Assembly: GCF_028389875.1 (NCBI RefSeq) | Contig: NC_084676.1 | Coordinates: 434,001-498,000, forward strand | Direction of reading: 5' to 3' | Source of the DNA: Rhea pennata | Taxonomy: Eukaryota; Chordata; Aves; Rheiformes; Rheidae | Length of the DNA: 64,000 nucleotides | Shown: piece after piece, positions 47,401 to 60,767 of the stretch | Layout of the letters: each line of letters begins with the position of its first letter | How positions within the stretch are numbered: position 1 is the stretch's first letter | The notes under the pieces: model-generated | Databases searched by the model: none | Told to the model about the DNA's origin: nothing | The model's input: only the letters and a program-made list of their open reading frames with translations | Program-made: the position numbers and the translations under genes

Positions 47401-50400
47401 TTTAAAGTCAAATAAACAGTTACATTTTGGTATAAACAAACTGAGTTATGGAATTACTTACCCTCTATGAACAGCCCTTTGTGGGTGTGTACATGTGATA
47501 CAAAGGAGCAAACGGATGACAAAGTTAATAGCATTGCTGACTAGTGTAACTAGAGCCTGAAGACCGTTTTGGCCAGAGTGTAAGGGAGTGCTGTATAAAC
47601 ATCTTACAAATGGGGCATCATATCTACAAACTGAAAATCGGGAAGGGGTCAGAGATATTTTCAGAGGGAAACAAGCAACTAGTCTCATAAAGAGAGTGTA
47701 AATCACTTGCTCTAAGAGAAATAAAAAGTCTGATGTGGAGCTAGCAGAGGGCTGCAGGGAATAAAATAGAAACAAGTATTTAGAGTGAGGTTTCTCTTTT
47801 AATTTCCTTGTACTCTGTTTTTGTTCCCAGGGACTAGGGAAAATGTGGGCCCGCTACTGAATGGGGTGGGGGTCCTGGTGACAAAGGATACAGAGAAGGC
47901 AGAATTACTGAATGCCTTCTTTGCTTCAGTCTTCACTGCTAAGGGCAGCCCCTAGGAATCCCAGAGCCTGGACTTGAGGGAGAAAGTCCAGAGAAAGGAA
48001 GACTTTCCTTTGGTTGAGGAGGATAGGATTAGAGACTTTCTGGACAGACTAGACATCCACAAATCCGTGGGCCCGGATGGGATGCACCCACGGGTACCGA
48101 GGGAGCTGGCAGATGTTGTTGACAGGCCGCTCTCCATCAACTTTGAAAAGTCCTGGAGAACTGGAGAGCTCCCTGAGGACTGGAAGAAAGCCTATGCCAC
48201 TCCAGTCTAAAAAAGGCCAAGGAGGAGGACCCAGGCAACTACAGGTCGGTCGGCCTCACCTCCATCCCTGGAAAGGGGATGCAACAGCTCATTCTGGATG
48301 TCATCTCCAGGCATATGGAGGAAAAGAAGGTGATCAGGAGTAGCCAGCATGGATTCACCAAGAGGAAATCCTGCTTAACCAATCTGATAGCCTTCTACGA
48401 TGGAATGACTGGCTGGTTAGATGAGGGGAGAGCAGTGGACATTGTGTACCTTGACTTCAGCAAGGCTTTTGACACTGTCTCCCATAACATCCTCCCAGAT
48501 AAGCTCAGGAAGTGTGGGTTAGACGAGTGGACAGTGAGGTGGATTGAGAACTGGCTGAAAGACAGAGCTCAGAGGGTTGTCATCAGTGGTGTGGAGTCTA
48601 GTTGGAGGCCTGTGGTGTCCCGCAGGGCTCAGTACTGGGTCCCATCCTGTTCAACATTTTCATCAATGACCTGGAGGAGGGGACAGAGTGTCTCCTCAGC
48701 AAGTTTGCTGATGATACCAAGCTGGGAGGAGTGGCTGACACACCAGAGGCCTGTGCTGCCATTCAGAGGGATGTGGAGAGGCTGGAGAGTTGGGTGGAGA
48801 GGAACCTCCTGAGGTTCAACAAGGGCAAGTGCAGGGTCCTGCACCTAGGGATTGATAACCCTAGGCCCCAGTACAAGCTGGGGGCTGACCTGCTGGAGAG
48901 CAGCTCTGCAGAGAGGGACCTGGGAGTGCTGGTGGATGACAAGTTGACCATGAGCCAGCAATGTGCCCTTGTGGCCAGGAAGGCCAATGGTGTCCTTGGG
49001 TGCATTAGAAAGAGTGTTGCCAGCAGGTCAAGGGAGGTGATCCCGCCCCTCTACTCAGCCCTGGGGAGGCCTCATCTTGAGTAGTGCATCCAGTTCTGGG
49101 CTTGCTAGTACCAGAGAGACGTAGAGCTCCTTTCGGTTGTGCCATGTGACAGGACAAGAGGCAATGGGCAGAAATTGAAGCACAGAAAGTTCTGCCTGAA
49201 TGTGAGGGGGAATTTCTTCACTGTGAGAGCGACAGAGCCCTGGAAGAGGTTGCCCAGAGAGGTTGTGGAGTCTCCTTCTCTGGAGATATTCAAGGCCTGC
49301 CTGGATGCAACCCTGTCTAACATGCTGTAGGTGACCCTGCTTGAGCAGGGAGGTTGGACTAGATGATCTCCAGAGGTCCCTTCCAAGCTCACTGATTCTA
49401 TGATTTTATTGTATGATCTCAAGCTGGAGGAGAGAACACTGTTTTTTTGAGTCCTTAGGATGTTGTAAAGTGAAGCCACATATTTGATTAGTTAACTATG
49501 GCATTGGCTTTACAGATTCAACTTCGGCGAAGTCGGCCTTTGGCAGGTTGCATGACGGTAAGAAGAGCGAATGTGCAGCTGTAAGGTTGGGAACTTGGCA
49601 GTCTTGGGACAGGAAATTAAAGTGGGTGCTGGTACTGATGCAAGCTTTTTTGTAGGGTGCTGCCCTCTCAGGCAGGGACTTTGGATCTACTTCTGAGTCA
49701 GCTTGTGGGCTGCCACCCGTTCCAGTACGCTATTTTATGGCAAATAAAATAAGGGTTGTAGCATTTGTCCCAAGCTGCCACATGAGTCTTGTCAGTGCTG
49801 ACTTCAGCCGTCCCCTTTTAATTTGCTGTCGCACGTCCATTAGAGCGTTGCGGAAGGGTGGGAGGGAGGATATTTTCCCAGATGACTGCTGTTGACATTT
49901 GCAGAATAGAAATTAAATCAGTGACTTACTCATTCAAAGTGCCCCAGTGCCCTGCAGTGTTTCTAAGCTTGCAGAGATCACTTCAGTGCCGTGTAGATCA
50001 TCGGAGATCTCTCAAGTTACAGGGAAAAAGGAAAAATGATCAAAATCATGTATTTTTTTTAATGCTATTATTTAGACTAGGGGGCATCGGTGAAGCCAAG
50101 GTTGTGAGTATTGCTATATGGTTTGTGGATGCAAATGGGAAAGTATTGGAGAAGTATTCCCTTCTTCCCCCCCCCCCGGCAATCTTAAAGTCTTAAGGAA
50201 ACATGTTTCTACACATTCTGCACATGCACATGAAGGGGTAGGGGAATAGTGTAGTGGTTATCACATCTGCTTTATGTGCTGAAGGTCCTGAGTTCAAGCC
50301 CCAGCATGAAGCAGAACCAGGAAATCTTTGGGAGGCTGGACTAGATAATCTCCAGAGGTCCCTTCCAACCTTACTGATTCTGTGATTTCTGTATTGGGAA

Positions 50401-53400
50401 AGCAGTTGGTGGGATTTGTGGGAAAGGATTGATGATTTGTGGGAAAGGATTGGCAATCTGTTTTCTAAGGGCACCTTGCAGCGTTCTGAAAAGCAGTCCC
50501 CCCACCCCCAACTGGATTTAGGTCTGCATCTAGTAGAAACGTAAGTAAAAACCCCTGGAAGAGTGGGCATGGACACAAGGCCAGGCAAAACCTGTGTTTT
50601 GTTTCAGCAGTCTGGCACGTGCTGGGACCAGCAAAATGTTACCGCTCTATGAAAGTGGATTGTAGGGGCATCTATTTCAAGGGAAGGGATTGAAGAAAAA
50701 AAGAATGAGTGAGCAATGATGTTAAGAACATTAATAAATATGAGAACAAAGATGATACCAGGACTAAGCATGATCTGAAAGAAACTAGAAAGAATTGAGG
50801 AAAGATTTGGGGAAATTACAAAGAGAAACAGTGCAAATTACTGTGGAAAAGAGAAGGTAGATCAGAATCGGGGTGGGGGGAAGTGGGAGAAGGAGGAGGG
50901 ATTGCTAAATGCAGTTAATAGAAGCACTGAAGAGAGTGTTAATTGGCAGCCTGTTATAATTAACCACAGTTCTACTCCCATGCGTTTCAGAAATGGACAT
51001 GGCAGACAGTTTTCCTTTTGGCTTTTGCATTGCTGATGCAGAGTATGCTGGCTTTCGAGCCAAGCAATAGATACCCATTTGTGTTCAAAGAGTACCTTCC
51101 AGGCCCTGAGTAAATAATATCACCACATTAATAATATCATTTGTCATGGGAGATGGTACTACAAGTTGATTTCAGACTTTTGTGTAGTCGACAGGGAATG
51201 CAGTCTGACTCTGCCCTGTCTAAAGCTGTTCGTTTTGACTGTTCAAACATGAACTCTTGTCACCTGGCACAGGCATTGACCCAGACACTAGTTAGTGCTG
51301 GAGGAAACTCATTGGTATGACCTGTGCAGGCTCTGGAGGATCCTTTTAAATCGCTCTGGGGGACGTTAGGGAAGGGGCTAATCTGCAGCTTGTGCATTTT
51401 TTGTGTCTGGGAGGATGAAGGGCGACTGTGGAGGGTTCCTAAAATTTATTTGAACTTTTTTGTCCTTTACCTCTGTGTGGGATGCCAGAGCCATGTACTG
51501 AGAACTTATTTGAATGCTGTTATCCCTTCAAAGGCTCTTCTGAGCAAATGAGACTGCTTTTGCATACCATCTAGCAGGATTGCTTTGACTGAGATGTTGT
51601 GAAGTATCTTACAAATCTCTTTGTTGGCAATTGAGAAAAAAAAATTGAAACCAGTGACTGCAATTCCAGTTAAAAACAACCACTTCCCACCCCACAGAAA
51701 AACTCTCTGGACTTAGAAAGTACAAGAATTTGGAAATTACTGAGGACACATACTAAAGCCAAACCCTAAACAGTGAGAGCTGTGATGGTTCACTTATGGT
51801 TCACCTACTTTTATCTGTAGTAAAAGCAACAGAGTCTATAGCAAGTATTGTTTTTTATTACACAAGTATATTTAATTTGTGAGCACTGAAACAGTAATGT
51901 ATGGGTCTCAAATGTTGAGAGGTCCCTTCTTGACTACATACTATTCACAGATAGAGACCTTTTGACTGGTATCTGATGAGACAGATTCTCCTTTGCTAGT
52001 TATACGGAAGAACTGCTTTCAAAAAATTGTATGTGTCAAAGTATTCAATGACTGAATCATGGATGGAAATCTCTGTGCATCTGTTTTGTTCCTCCAAAAT
52101 AATGAATGAAATTAGTGAGCAAGCCTTAAAGGCTAGCCCAGTGGCATAGCAATTCCCTTAGTTGTGTTGTCTGACTGCTTGCATCATGTATGCCTTGCAT
52201 CACAGTGTGTCTGTGATATACAGTGTATCTTTTTCAAATGTTAATGATGATCATGGAAGACTGGTAATATTGCAAAGATGAGGAATAGAAAGAAAACCTG
52301 AAGTCTGTTATTTTAACAACAGAGAGTTTTGTTTGGGTTAGTTAATAACTATGTTGTCCTTTAATAGTTCATAACCACTATTCTCTAGCTGATTTTCTGA
52401 GCATTTTGAGTCATCAGTCATAGTTGTTTCTTCTGTCTCTGTCCAGAACATGCACACTGAGAGTAAATACTTGCAAAAGTCATTATAGTTTAACTTGGTG
52501 CGCAGTTAGATGTACAATAGTTAAATGTAAAGAATCCAACAGTTGTCTGTCTCTTCTTTTTTACTTGTAGGTTTATTCTTCAGTCTAAAGGAGTGATTCA
52601 TAATCAGCTCTTAGAAAAACAGAGAATAGCAGAAGAGAAAATTAAGGAATTAGAGGTAAGTTTTTTTGGGGGGGCAAATAATGATGATGAAAATAGAACA
52701 TAGAAGGTCAACCAGATACTATTTTTATCTGGTACTTTTCATTCTGAAGGTTCATAACTAGGGGAATGTAGGGGCTGTTAAAAGTAATCTGCAAGTAATT
52801 CATGTCACTTGGTTTCTTTACTATATCTGCAAGCTTGTGAGTGATACAGAGAAAGTGAATAGGGATTGATTGTTCACTCTGTGTCCTGATATGAAAACTG
52901 GAGATGAGGAGCTCAAATGAGACTAGTAAAAGCCAAGTTTAAAACTAAATGGTTCTTTGCAGCAGGTAGGTAACACAAAACTCCATCCCAGTGCTGTGGA
53001 TATTGAAAATTTACACTGATTCAAGTCAACTGTACAAATTCATGGAAGAGAAATCCATTGAGAATTACCAAATATGTAGAAATTGCATCCTGCTTGGGAA
53101 GTCCCTGAGCTAAAAATGTCTGGAGGCTGGGAAAGCGTTAGGAGGAAGTACCATATATGCCTGCACTGTTCTTACACTCTACCCTCGACATCCGCTTGTG
53201 GCTGCTGTTGAAGACAGGATACTGGAGGAGATGGGACTTTGTTCTAATGTTGTGGTCAGAGCACTTCCGTGTTCTTTTGTTTATCTAGCTGGAATATTTG
53301 AGGGAGAAAAGAGTATCTAGGAAATACAAAGCACTCCCTGTGCAAGTTCCAGCTGCTCAAACAAGTTATCTAGTGAATCTTGGCTATCTTCTAGTGGTTA

Positions 53401-56400
53401 CATGTACAGTTTACAGTTCTTTGGAGGGGCGTTCAGAACGTACTTTTTCAAGGCTGTTAGTGTTATATTTTTTTCTTAATGCCCTTAGAATAGAACTTTT
53501 ACAAACCCTGTTCCTTAATTTTGGAGAATGACGGAGAAAACAAAGACTGAGTTGAGTTGAGCTGCCTACCTAATACATTAGTGTTTCGGAGAAGGTGGAT
53601 GCAGATCAGGTAACTAGGGACAAAAAAGTAGTGGTGCGAAGTCCATACTCTGACAGGACTGCATAGCTGCGTTTTTGTTGTCTCCTGATTACACTAAAGC
53701 AAAAGTAGAGATGATTTTCTTAAAACTTAACTCCGACTCATAAAACTCAACTTGACTGGAGAGCTCTAAGGCAAAAGCATCACCATATGTTGCATTGCAT
53801 GCAATGTTTTCTGTGTTAGGTGCTAAGAGATTTTGTGTTTCTGGCTACCAGAACCTTCTCTACACAGGGAAAGCAAGTACTCCATGGGTAGGCCATATAT
53901 TTCAGGTAGCTCTAATGCAGACAAGGCTCAGGTGTTTTTATGCTCATATGAGTAAAGTGATTGTATCCTGGTTACGCTGGAGCGATCTTGGATGTTGATG
54001 GCTTTGAATAGAGTCAGCCCTATGACTGGAGCTAGAGAGCATCATAGCAACTTTTCTGGAGCTGGAAATGTTGGGAATGTGGTTGACAGCCTTTATTTAC
54101 TGCTCATTAGGCTCTCAGAGTGCCAGTTTCATGAGGCTGTGGTCAGCTTTTCAGCTACTGTGACCTTCAGCTGTGAATCTCAGTTTCTTCCCATTCCTGG
54201 TGGGTAATGGATCTTACCTCCTGAACTTTCGGATTGTTGAGTTTAGCAGAACGGGTGGAGTTCCCTCCAAATTATAACCTTTGCCATTCTTGCACAAAAC
54301 CTCAGAGCTGGCTGCTTCACAGTGGTGGTGGCTTTTTTGTTTTGTTTTGATTTTATTTTGTTTTTTTTTTCCTGCTTTGTATATCCCTGTTGCTTTGGGT
54401 CTATGGTTGTTGCCACTGAATTGAAGTTCCCAGCAATGTGACCATCTCAGAAGGTGTGTTGGGGGGGGGGGGGGTGGGAAGGTGGCTGCCTTTGGATTGC
54501 TTTTTCTTTTTAACCATAAATTATAGGGCTTAGATTGCCAAAAACTTTCAACAATTAGCTTTAAATTAACGTTCAAGTCTACCTTTTAATTATTCTGTTT
54601 CCAGCTGGCTGGCAGATTTGAGAGAACCATGTTCCTTAGCCTTGGCATTCCCCATGGGAAGAAGACAAGCTCTTAGACTGACAGCTCCTGGAAACTAAGA
54701 CTTCAGGGGAAGTACCTGAGTCCAAGTTAGAGAGTACTTATCAAAGAAGTAGGGGGATTTTGCTGTCCTGAAAACAAGTTGTGACAGAAGCAGGAAAGAA
54801 TGTGAAACTTTTGTGACCTTGTTCTTCCACTACATCATTGTTAAATATCAGGCCAAGATAGTCAGGTTAAAATGTCTCTATCAATTATTAAAGCTGGAAA
54901 GATTTTAAAGCTTGGGTTTATGTTTTACATGGTTAACTACCTTAGTTCTTACTCATTTAGCTTACTTTGCATAGTTGAACCAAGACGATCAGTGTAATGC
55001 TCTGGTCTCCATGCAGTGTGGCTGATCTGGTTGCTCTTGTAATGTGAGCTGACACAGTTATGCATTCCTGTTACAGAGCTTTTGCCAAGGCTCTGTGAAA
55101 TATGTATTTTTTGATACAGACCTGAATTTGAGAAATGCCCTCACTGATAGCTTGCTCCTGTTTCCAGAGGAGCACAAGTCAGAGAGCTGGACCAATTGCT
55201 AAGCCCTCTTGTAAAGCCATCCATTTCTGTAGCAAGGAGAGAGCTGAATTCAGACTATTCCTGAAAATACGGAGTTTAATCTGCCTCAGATGTGTGAGCT
55301 GAGTTTCTTGAAGTTCACAGCAGTCTGAATGAACTTGGAAATCTGAAAACAGGCTTCGCCTCTGGTTCAAAGGCTTCTTCTCTGCCTCCTCTGCCAGTCT
55401 CCACAGCAATGAATGATTTCAGTTATTCTCACTGCCCTCTCTTGGGTTCCTTTGCTGTTAAGCTGTGCGTTGCTTTTCTTATGGCAGCAGCACAAAATGG
55501 ATGCAATATTGCTATTCTGCTCTTCCCTGCTGTTTATCAAATGGCAAAGCCCTGAGCAGCAGGAGAACCAGAACAGTCTTTGTGCAGAACTGAAAGGAAC
55601 ACTTGGCTGGAATTTGCATTCGGTGTGCTTCGTGAGACGAACTGTGTGGCCGTGGTGCCGAAAACACCAAAGGAGTAGAGATGTGCATAAGTAAACAAGT
55701 CTGTCAGCTGCAGAAAAAACAAGGTAGCTTTCTGCTTTTTGTTAAAGGTACCGTGAATGCATATATATACTTAGCATTCTTCACAACTTGTGCATAATCC
55801 TCTGGAATCTGAGTAGACTGCCGAGGCTTGCTCGCAAAATACACCCGCTTGCTTGAAGACTGTGCCAGCAAGGATTGCAAAAATCTTCTCAGCTACTGCA
55901 GAGATTGATGGTGTAGGCTCACATGGAAAGCTTCCTGCTTAGCAGTAGCGATTGGATTTTTCCATTCCTGATAATATCAAATTCTTGTTGTGTTTCACTA
56001 TACGAGGGGTGTGTGTTAAATCTATTTTGAAAGCATTCTAAAGGGATGAGCATAGGCTCTTTTTAGCTCAGCAATGTTTGTGCAGTATTAGGAGAAAAAC
56101 CAAGTAATGTTTTTCTTCACTTGTTTTTAAGGAAACATGATATGTGAGGGGTGGAACAATGCTTTGTTTCAGGAAATGTTATCCGTTTCCACTGTAGGGC
56201 TAGATGGATTCTGGTTTTAATGTGCCTTTTTAAAAAAGAAAAAACTCTGTGATGTTATAAAGACATGGAAAATTGATTCTGTTAGGGGTGGAGAAAGTGA
56301 TTATTGCTGTGTGTTTTCTCTGGTAATATCTGATAATCCCCCCCTCTCTCCTGCTATATTCGGCATGTTTAGTTGTCAGGCGTTGTCAGACTAAATTGCT

Positions 56401-59400
56401 AAAAATAACAAATAAGGTGGTGGGGGGGAGCTGTGCTGGGCAGCTCTGGCTACTGTGTGCCACTGAGTTTAGTTCCTTCATGAAAAGGGCAAAAGCAACC
56501 TGCTGCTTTCTTGTTGAACTGGATTTCTGTTTTAAATCTCTGACCACAGAGCTTTAAAGTCTGTCTCATCCTAGGCCCAACTTCTCTTTATTCTCATTGT
56601 CTTGATGGAGAAATAAATCCTTTCTTTCTCAAACTTCAGTGTGCTTCTCATTTCATGTCTTACATGGTTCTGCAATGCTATTTTCTGGTAGCAAAGTTAA
56701 AATGTTGCTGTATTTGAGTGCTTTGTGATGATTAGATGTCAGAACTAAGAACAGAGTTCTTTTCTGGTACTGCCTAGACATAAGCATGCTTGTACTGCAG
56801 CTTCTGTTTCTCTAATCTTCCTTCTCTAGGAGCTTTAAAATGGCTTTGCTGCAGCCCTGAGGCATAATGGTGTCACCCCTTTTCTTGATAAGTCTAGCAG
56901 TGAGTCTCTGATGGTTGCCACAACAGTTTTCTTATACCCTGTGGGAACAGAGATTTAAACAGTCAAGGTGTGGCTGAGGAGAAATGCCAGATCCTGAGAC
57001 TTCAAGTTTCTTGTTCTCTGAGCAGGTATGGCTTTTAAGCATACCTGCTCCATGTGGCCATGCATCTCTGCTGTGCTTCCGTGGCAGTTCTCTGGACAGT
57101 CCTTTAGTTTTATGTTGAAATTGTCAACATGGAGGCCAATTCTGAGGGTAGCTTTAATGATGTGAAAACAAGTCTCTTGAGATTTGTGGTGGATTTTACA
57201 GACCACTAAACAACCATTAGAAGGTAGCAATGTTAGACTGTCGCATAGTTGGACCAATTTCTTCCCAGGATTTGTAGAAGAGAAGCTCTCATCCCATTGT
57301 TTGCATGGTACAGGCCTCTGCCCAGGAATGCGTGGTGGGCTTCTCGAAGTAAACAGGGGAGAATAAGGAATGTTCCTGTTTGCTTTGGAGTGGGGAAGCC
57401 TCAAGAATAGCTCTCTGTGCTTTAGTCTAGAGCAAGTTTTGTTTTGGATGAGTGTGCTTTTCTCTCATTCCATCACTAGCATATATGCACATCCCTAGGA
57501 CATGATTTTAAACCTGTGGTGTCATGGAAGCATGCTTTTAAGGAGAATCCTAAGTGTGTGTAGAAATATTCAGTCCCTGGTTTGACTTCATGGTTTGGTG
57601 TGCCCTAAGGAAGGCTGACATGCTTTTACCACTGTTGTTCATGCAGTAGCCAAGCTGGCACTAGCAATAGTGTTGCAGGACTAGCAAGGTTTAGACACTA
57701 TTTCCTTGCGACTTGGGACCTTGACTGCAATCACGATACAGGAACAAGTGCAAAATTCCCCTGCACATATGGTTTGCAAGTTTGGGGCATTGCTAGGGAG
57801 AAGACTGAGTTCCTCTTTGTTTTTTTGGTCTCTTCCAACATCTTTCCATAACAGTATCAGGTGTTGGAGGATTCAGAGCAGTCGTATCCCCTTCTCTTCT
57901 CTCTCTCGAATCACGGTCTGGAGTTAGGCCATCCTTCCCTGACTATATACAATTCAGGAGTCCAGATGTTCTCCGCAGCTGAGAGAGATAGTAAATACTT
58001 CCAGAGGGTTACTCATTGCTGGAAATATCTTCTCCCTCTGCTTGCTGCAGAGGAAGGCTGGACATCTGATGTTGGCACAGGTAGAGTATGGAAGTGAACT
58101 TCACATGTGGGATTAACATTTGGGCTTGCATGTGCCCTTTAGAAGGTTGGTGGTAATCCTGGAAAATGTAGTCCACCTTGACTGTGTTGATTTCTGTGAT
58201 CCAGGCCTGAGGTTGTGCTTTCAGTGAGACCTGAAGTGAGTGAGCCAGCTCTTCAGGCTAAGACAAGTCTGCAGTCTTAGCTTGCTTTTTAATGACATAG
58301 GTGGTCCTGGTGCCTGCCTAAGCTTGTTACATCCACGAGTGCTTCCATAGAAGAGCAGAGCATGAGATGCACAGAGAGAGCCGTTAGCATGAGTCTGCCC
58401 TGCACAAAGGTGCTGGTTTTGAAGAAGGGTGTAGCTGAAGCTTATTGTTTTTCCTGTAGATCTGGCTTGCTTGTGCTGCAGGAGAAACACCTCCATTCTC
58501 CAATTTTGAACAGCAAAATACAGTGATCAATGAGGAAAACGGGTCTTAAAAATAATAAAATGAGGAAAATGGGTCTTAAAAATAATAAAATGAGGAAACA
58601 GGCTATATGAGTAGACAGGGAGGTGGACTGAGAACTGGCTGAAGAGCAGAGCTCAGAGGGTTGTGATCAGTGGTGCAAAGTTTAGTACCTGCTTGTGTAC
58701 CCTAGGAGTCAATCCTCGGTCCAGTCTTGTTCAACCTACTCATCAATGACCTGGAGGAAGGGGCAGAGTGCACCCTCAGCAGGTTTGCTGAAGATACAAA
58801 ACTGGGAGGAGTAGCTGATACAGCAGAGGGCTGTGCTGCCATTCAGATAGACCTTGATAAGCTGGAGAGAAAGGAGCCCCATGGAATTCAATAAAGGGAA
58901 GGGCAGAGTTCTGCACCAGGGGAGGAATAATCCCATGCACCAGTATGGGCTGGGGGCTGACCTGCTAGAGAGCAGCCCTGCAAAGAAGGACCTGGAAGTC
59001 CAGGTTGACAATGAGCTGAACCAGCAGTGTGCCTTGTGGCCAAGAAGGCCAGTGGCATCCTGGGCTGCATGAGGTTGAGGGAGATGATGCTTCCCTTCTG
59101 TTCAGCCCTGGTGAGGCCAAACCTGGAGTACTGTGTACAGTCCGAGGCTCCCCAGTAGAAGAGAGAGATGAAGCTACTGGACTGAGTGCAGTAAAGGACC
59201 ACTAAGATGCTTAAGGGTCTAGAGCATCTCTCATGTGAGGAAAGGCTGAGAGAACTGTGACTGTTCACCCTGCAGAAGAGAAGGGAGGGGTCTTATGACT
59301 GTGCTTAAATATCTGAAGGGAGGGTGTAAAGAAGATGGGGCCGGACTCTTTCAGTGGTGCCCAGCAATACGACAAGAGGCAATGGGCACAAAGAGAATCA

Positions 59401-60729
59401 GAGGTTGCCCAGAGAAGCTGTGAGTCTGTATCCTTGGAGATAGTCAAAAGCTGCCTGGACAGGGTTCTGGGCAACATGCTTAGCGACCCTGCTTGAGCAG
59501 GGGGGTTTGAATAGATGATCTTTAAAGGTTCCTTCCAATCTCAACCATTCTGAGATTCTGTAAAAAGCTGGACAATGTAACAGACGAAGAGAAGAAGCTC
59601 TCTGACTTTGGGACCATACAAATTTGAAGTAAATACTCTAAGATTTGGGGTTTAGTTAATACTGCACTGATTCCTTTTGCCCCTTAAATTGACTCTGCTG
59701 ATGGTAACATGAAGAACAGGCCTTATTCCTTGCTTTCAAGGCTGTGGATGAGTCAGACTGACTTAATTTTCTTTCTTTGTTTACAGCTTCACAGTCCATC
59801 TCATTATTTGTGAAAAGTGAAGATAGTAAGAGAATTGTTTTCTTACTGCCTCACTTCAATGTATTTTGTATTAACTACTTTTCTTTTATCCAGATCACAT
59901 CACCTCGCTCTTACCCGAATAACTGAAATTTGATTCTGTGCGGTTAGAGCCTTGCAGCTTGTCAAGGGAACAACTGCTCTTTAGTAATTGCAAGAAAGAA
60001 GGTGCATCTTTTTTCATGCTGGTCTTGATTCCAATGTTAGGTTTATAAGCCTTAAACTAAAATCAAAAAAGTATGTTCCTCGTGGAAAGTTCCTTAACAT
60101 AGGACATACTTCTTAAATAGTGCACTGGTCACTGATTACAAAACATTAAGTTGTAACTTCATAGGGACAGAAAGAAGAGAATCATCACGTTTAAGAGGGG
60201 TTTCAATTCCAGCTCTCTGAGAGGATCTGCCATGACTCACATCTGGGGTGTCTTATGCAAAATCTAGTATCTCATCAAATTTTTGTAAGAAGTGGTTGTA
60301 GGCGATGCTGATTTTGGTGGAATTACTTGTATTTATAACATCACTTTTGTATGAATATTCATTTACAAGGCTGGAGCTTTCATTTGGAGGATTCCTTCGT
60401 AGCAACAAGTTTTTCAACTCTCAAAGCAAATAGGGAATTAATTAGTAATTCTTTGTTAGTCCTCACTGCACCACAGACTGCAAAAGAAGCACACACCCTA
60501 GCTGAGAGAGCAAAGGCTTTGTGGAGGGAGAAATTGAAATTTGTCACAGTTCCATATTTTCACTGTCCCTACCTTTGTTTTTTTATGTAAATAATCATAG
60601 ATTTTAATGGCAGGAGAATAATTAATATGGCTGTTGATTGATTACCTTTAAAGTCTTTTAGAAGCTAATTATAGAGATACTTTCAAAATAGATTTATCTG
60701 AACTTTTCTTAGGATTTTTTTTTGGTTTT

Positions 60730-60767
<38 letters not shown>

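Larger units (their letters stand above)
35867..52570 (+). other. PFDN1 intron 2 (16.7 kb)
   Basis: AT-rich compared with the flanking CpG island. It contains the retroposons listed separately at 38015, 43453, 47831 and 50241. Outside these I found no conserved coding motif. Confidence 0.75.

Noticed and set aside
50241-50312. Functional tRNA-Val gene
   Set aside because: The acceptor stem and anticodon arm are degraded and the sequence continues into a linker and CR1 tail.
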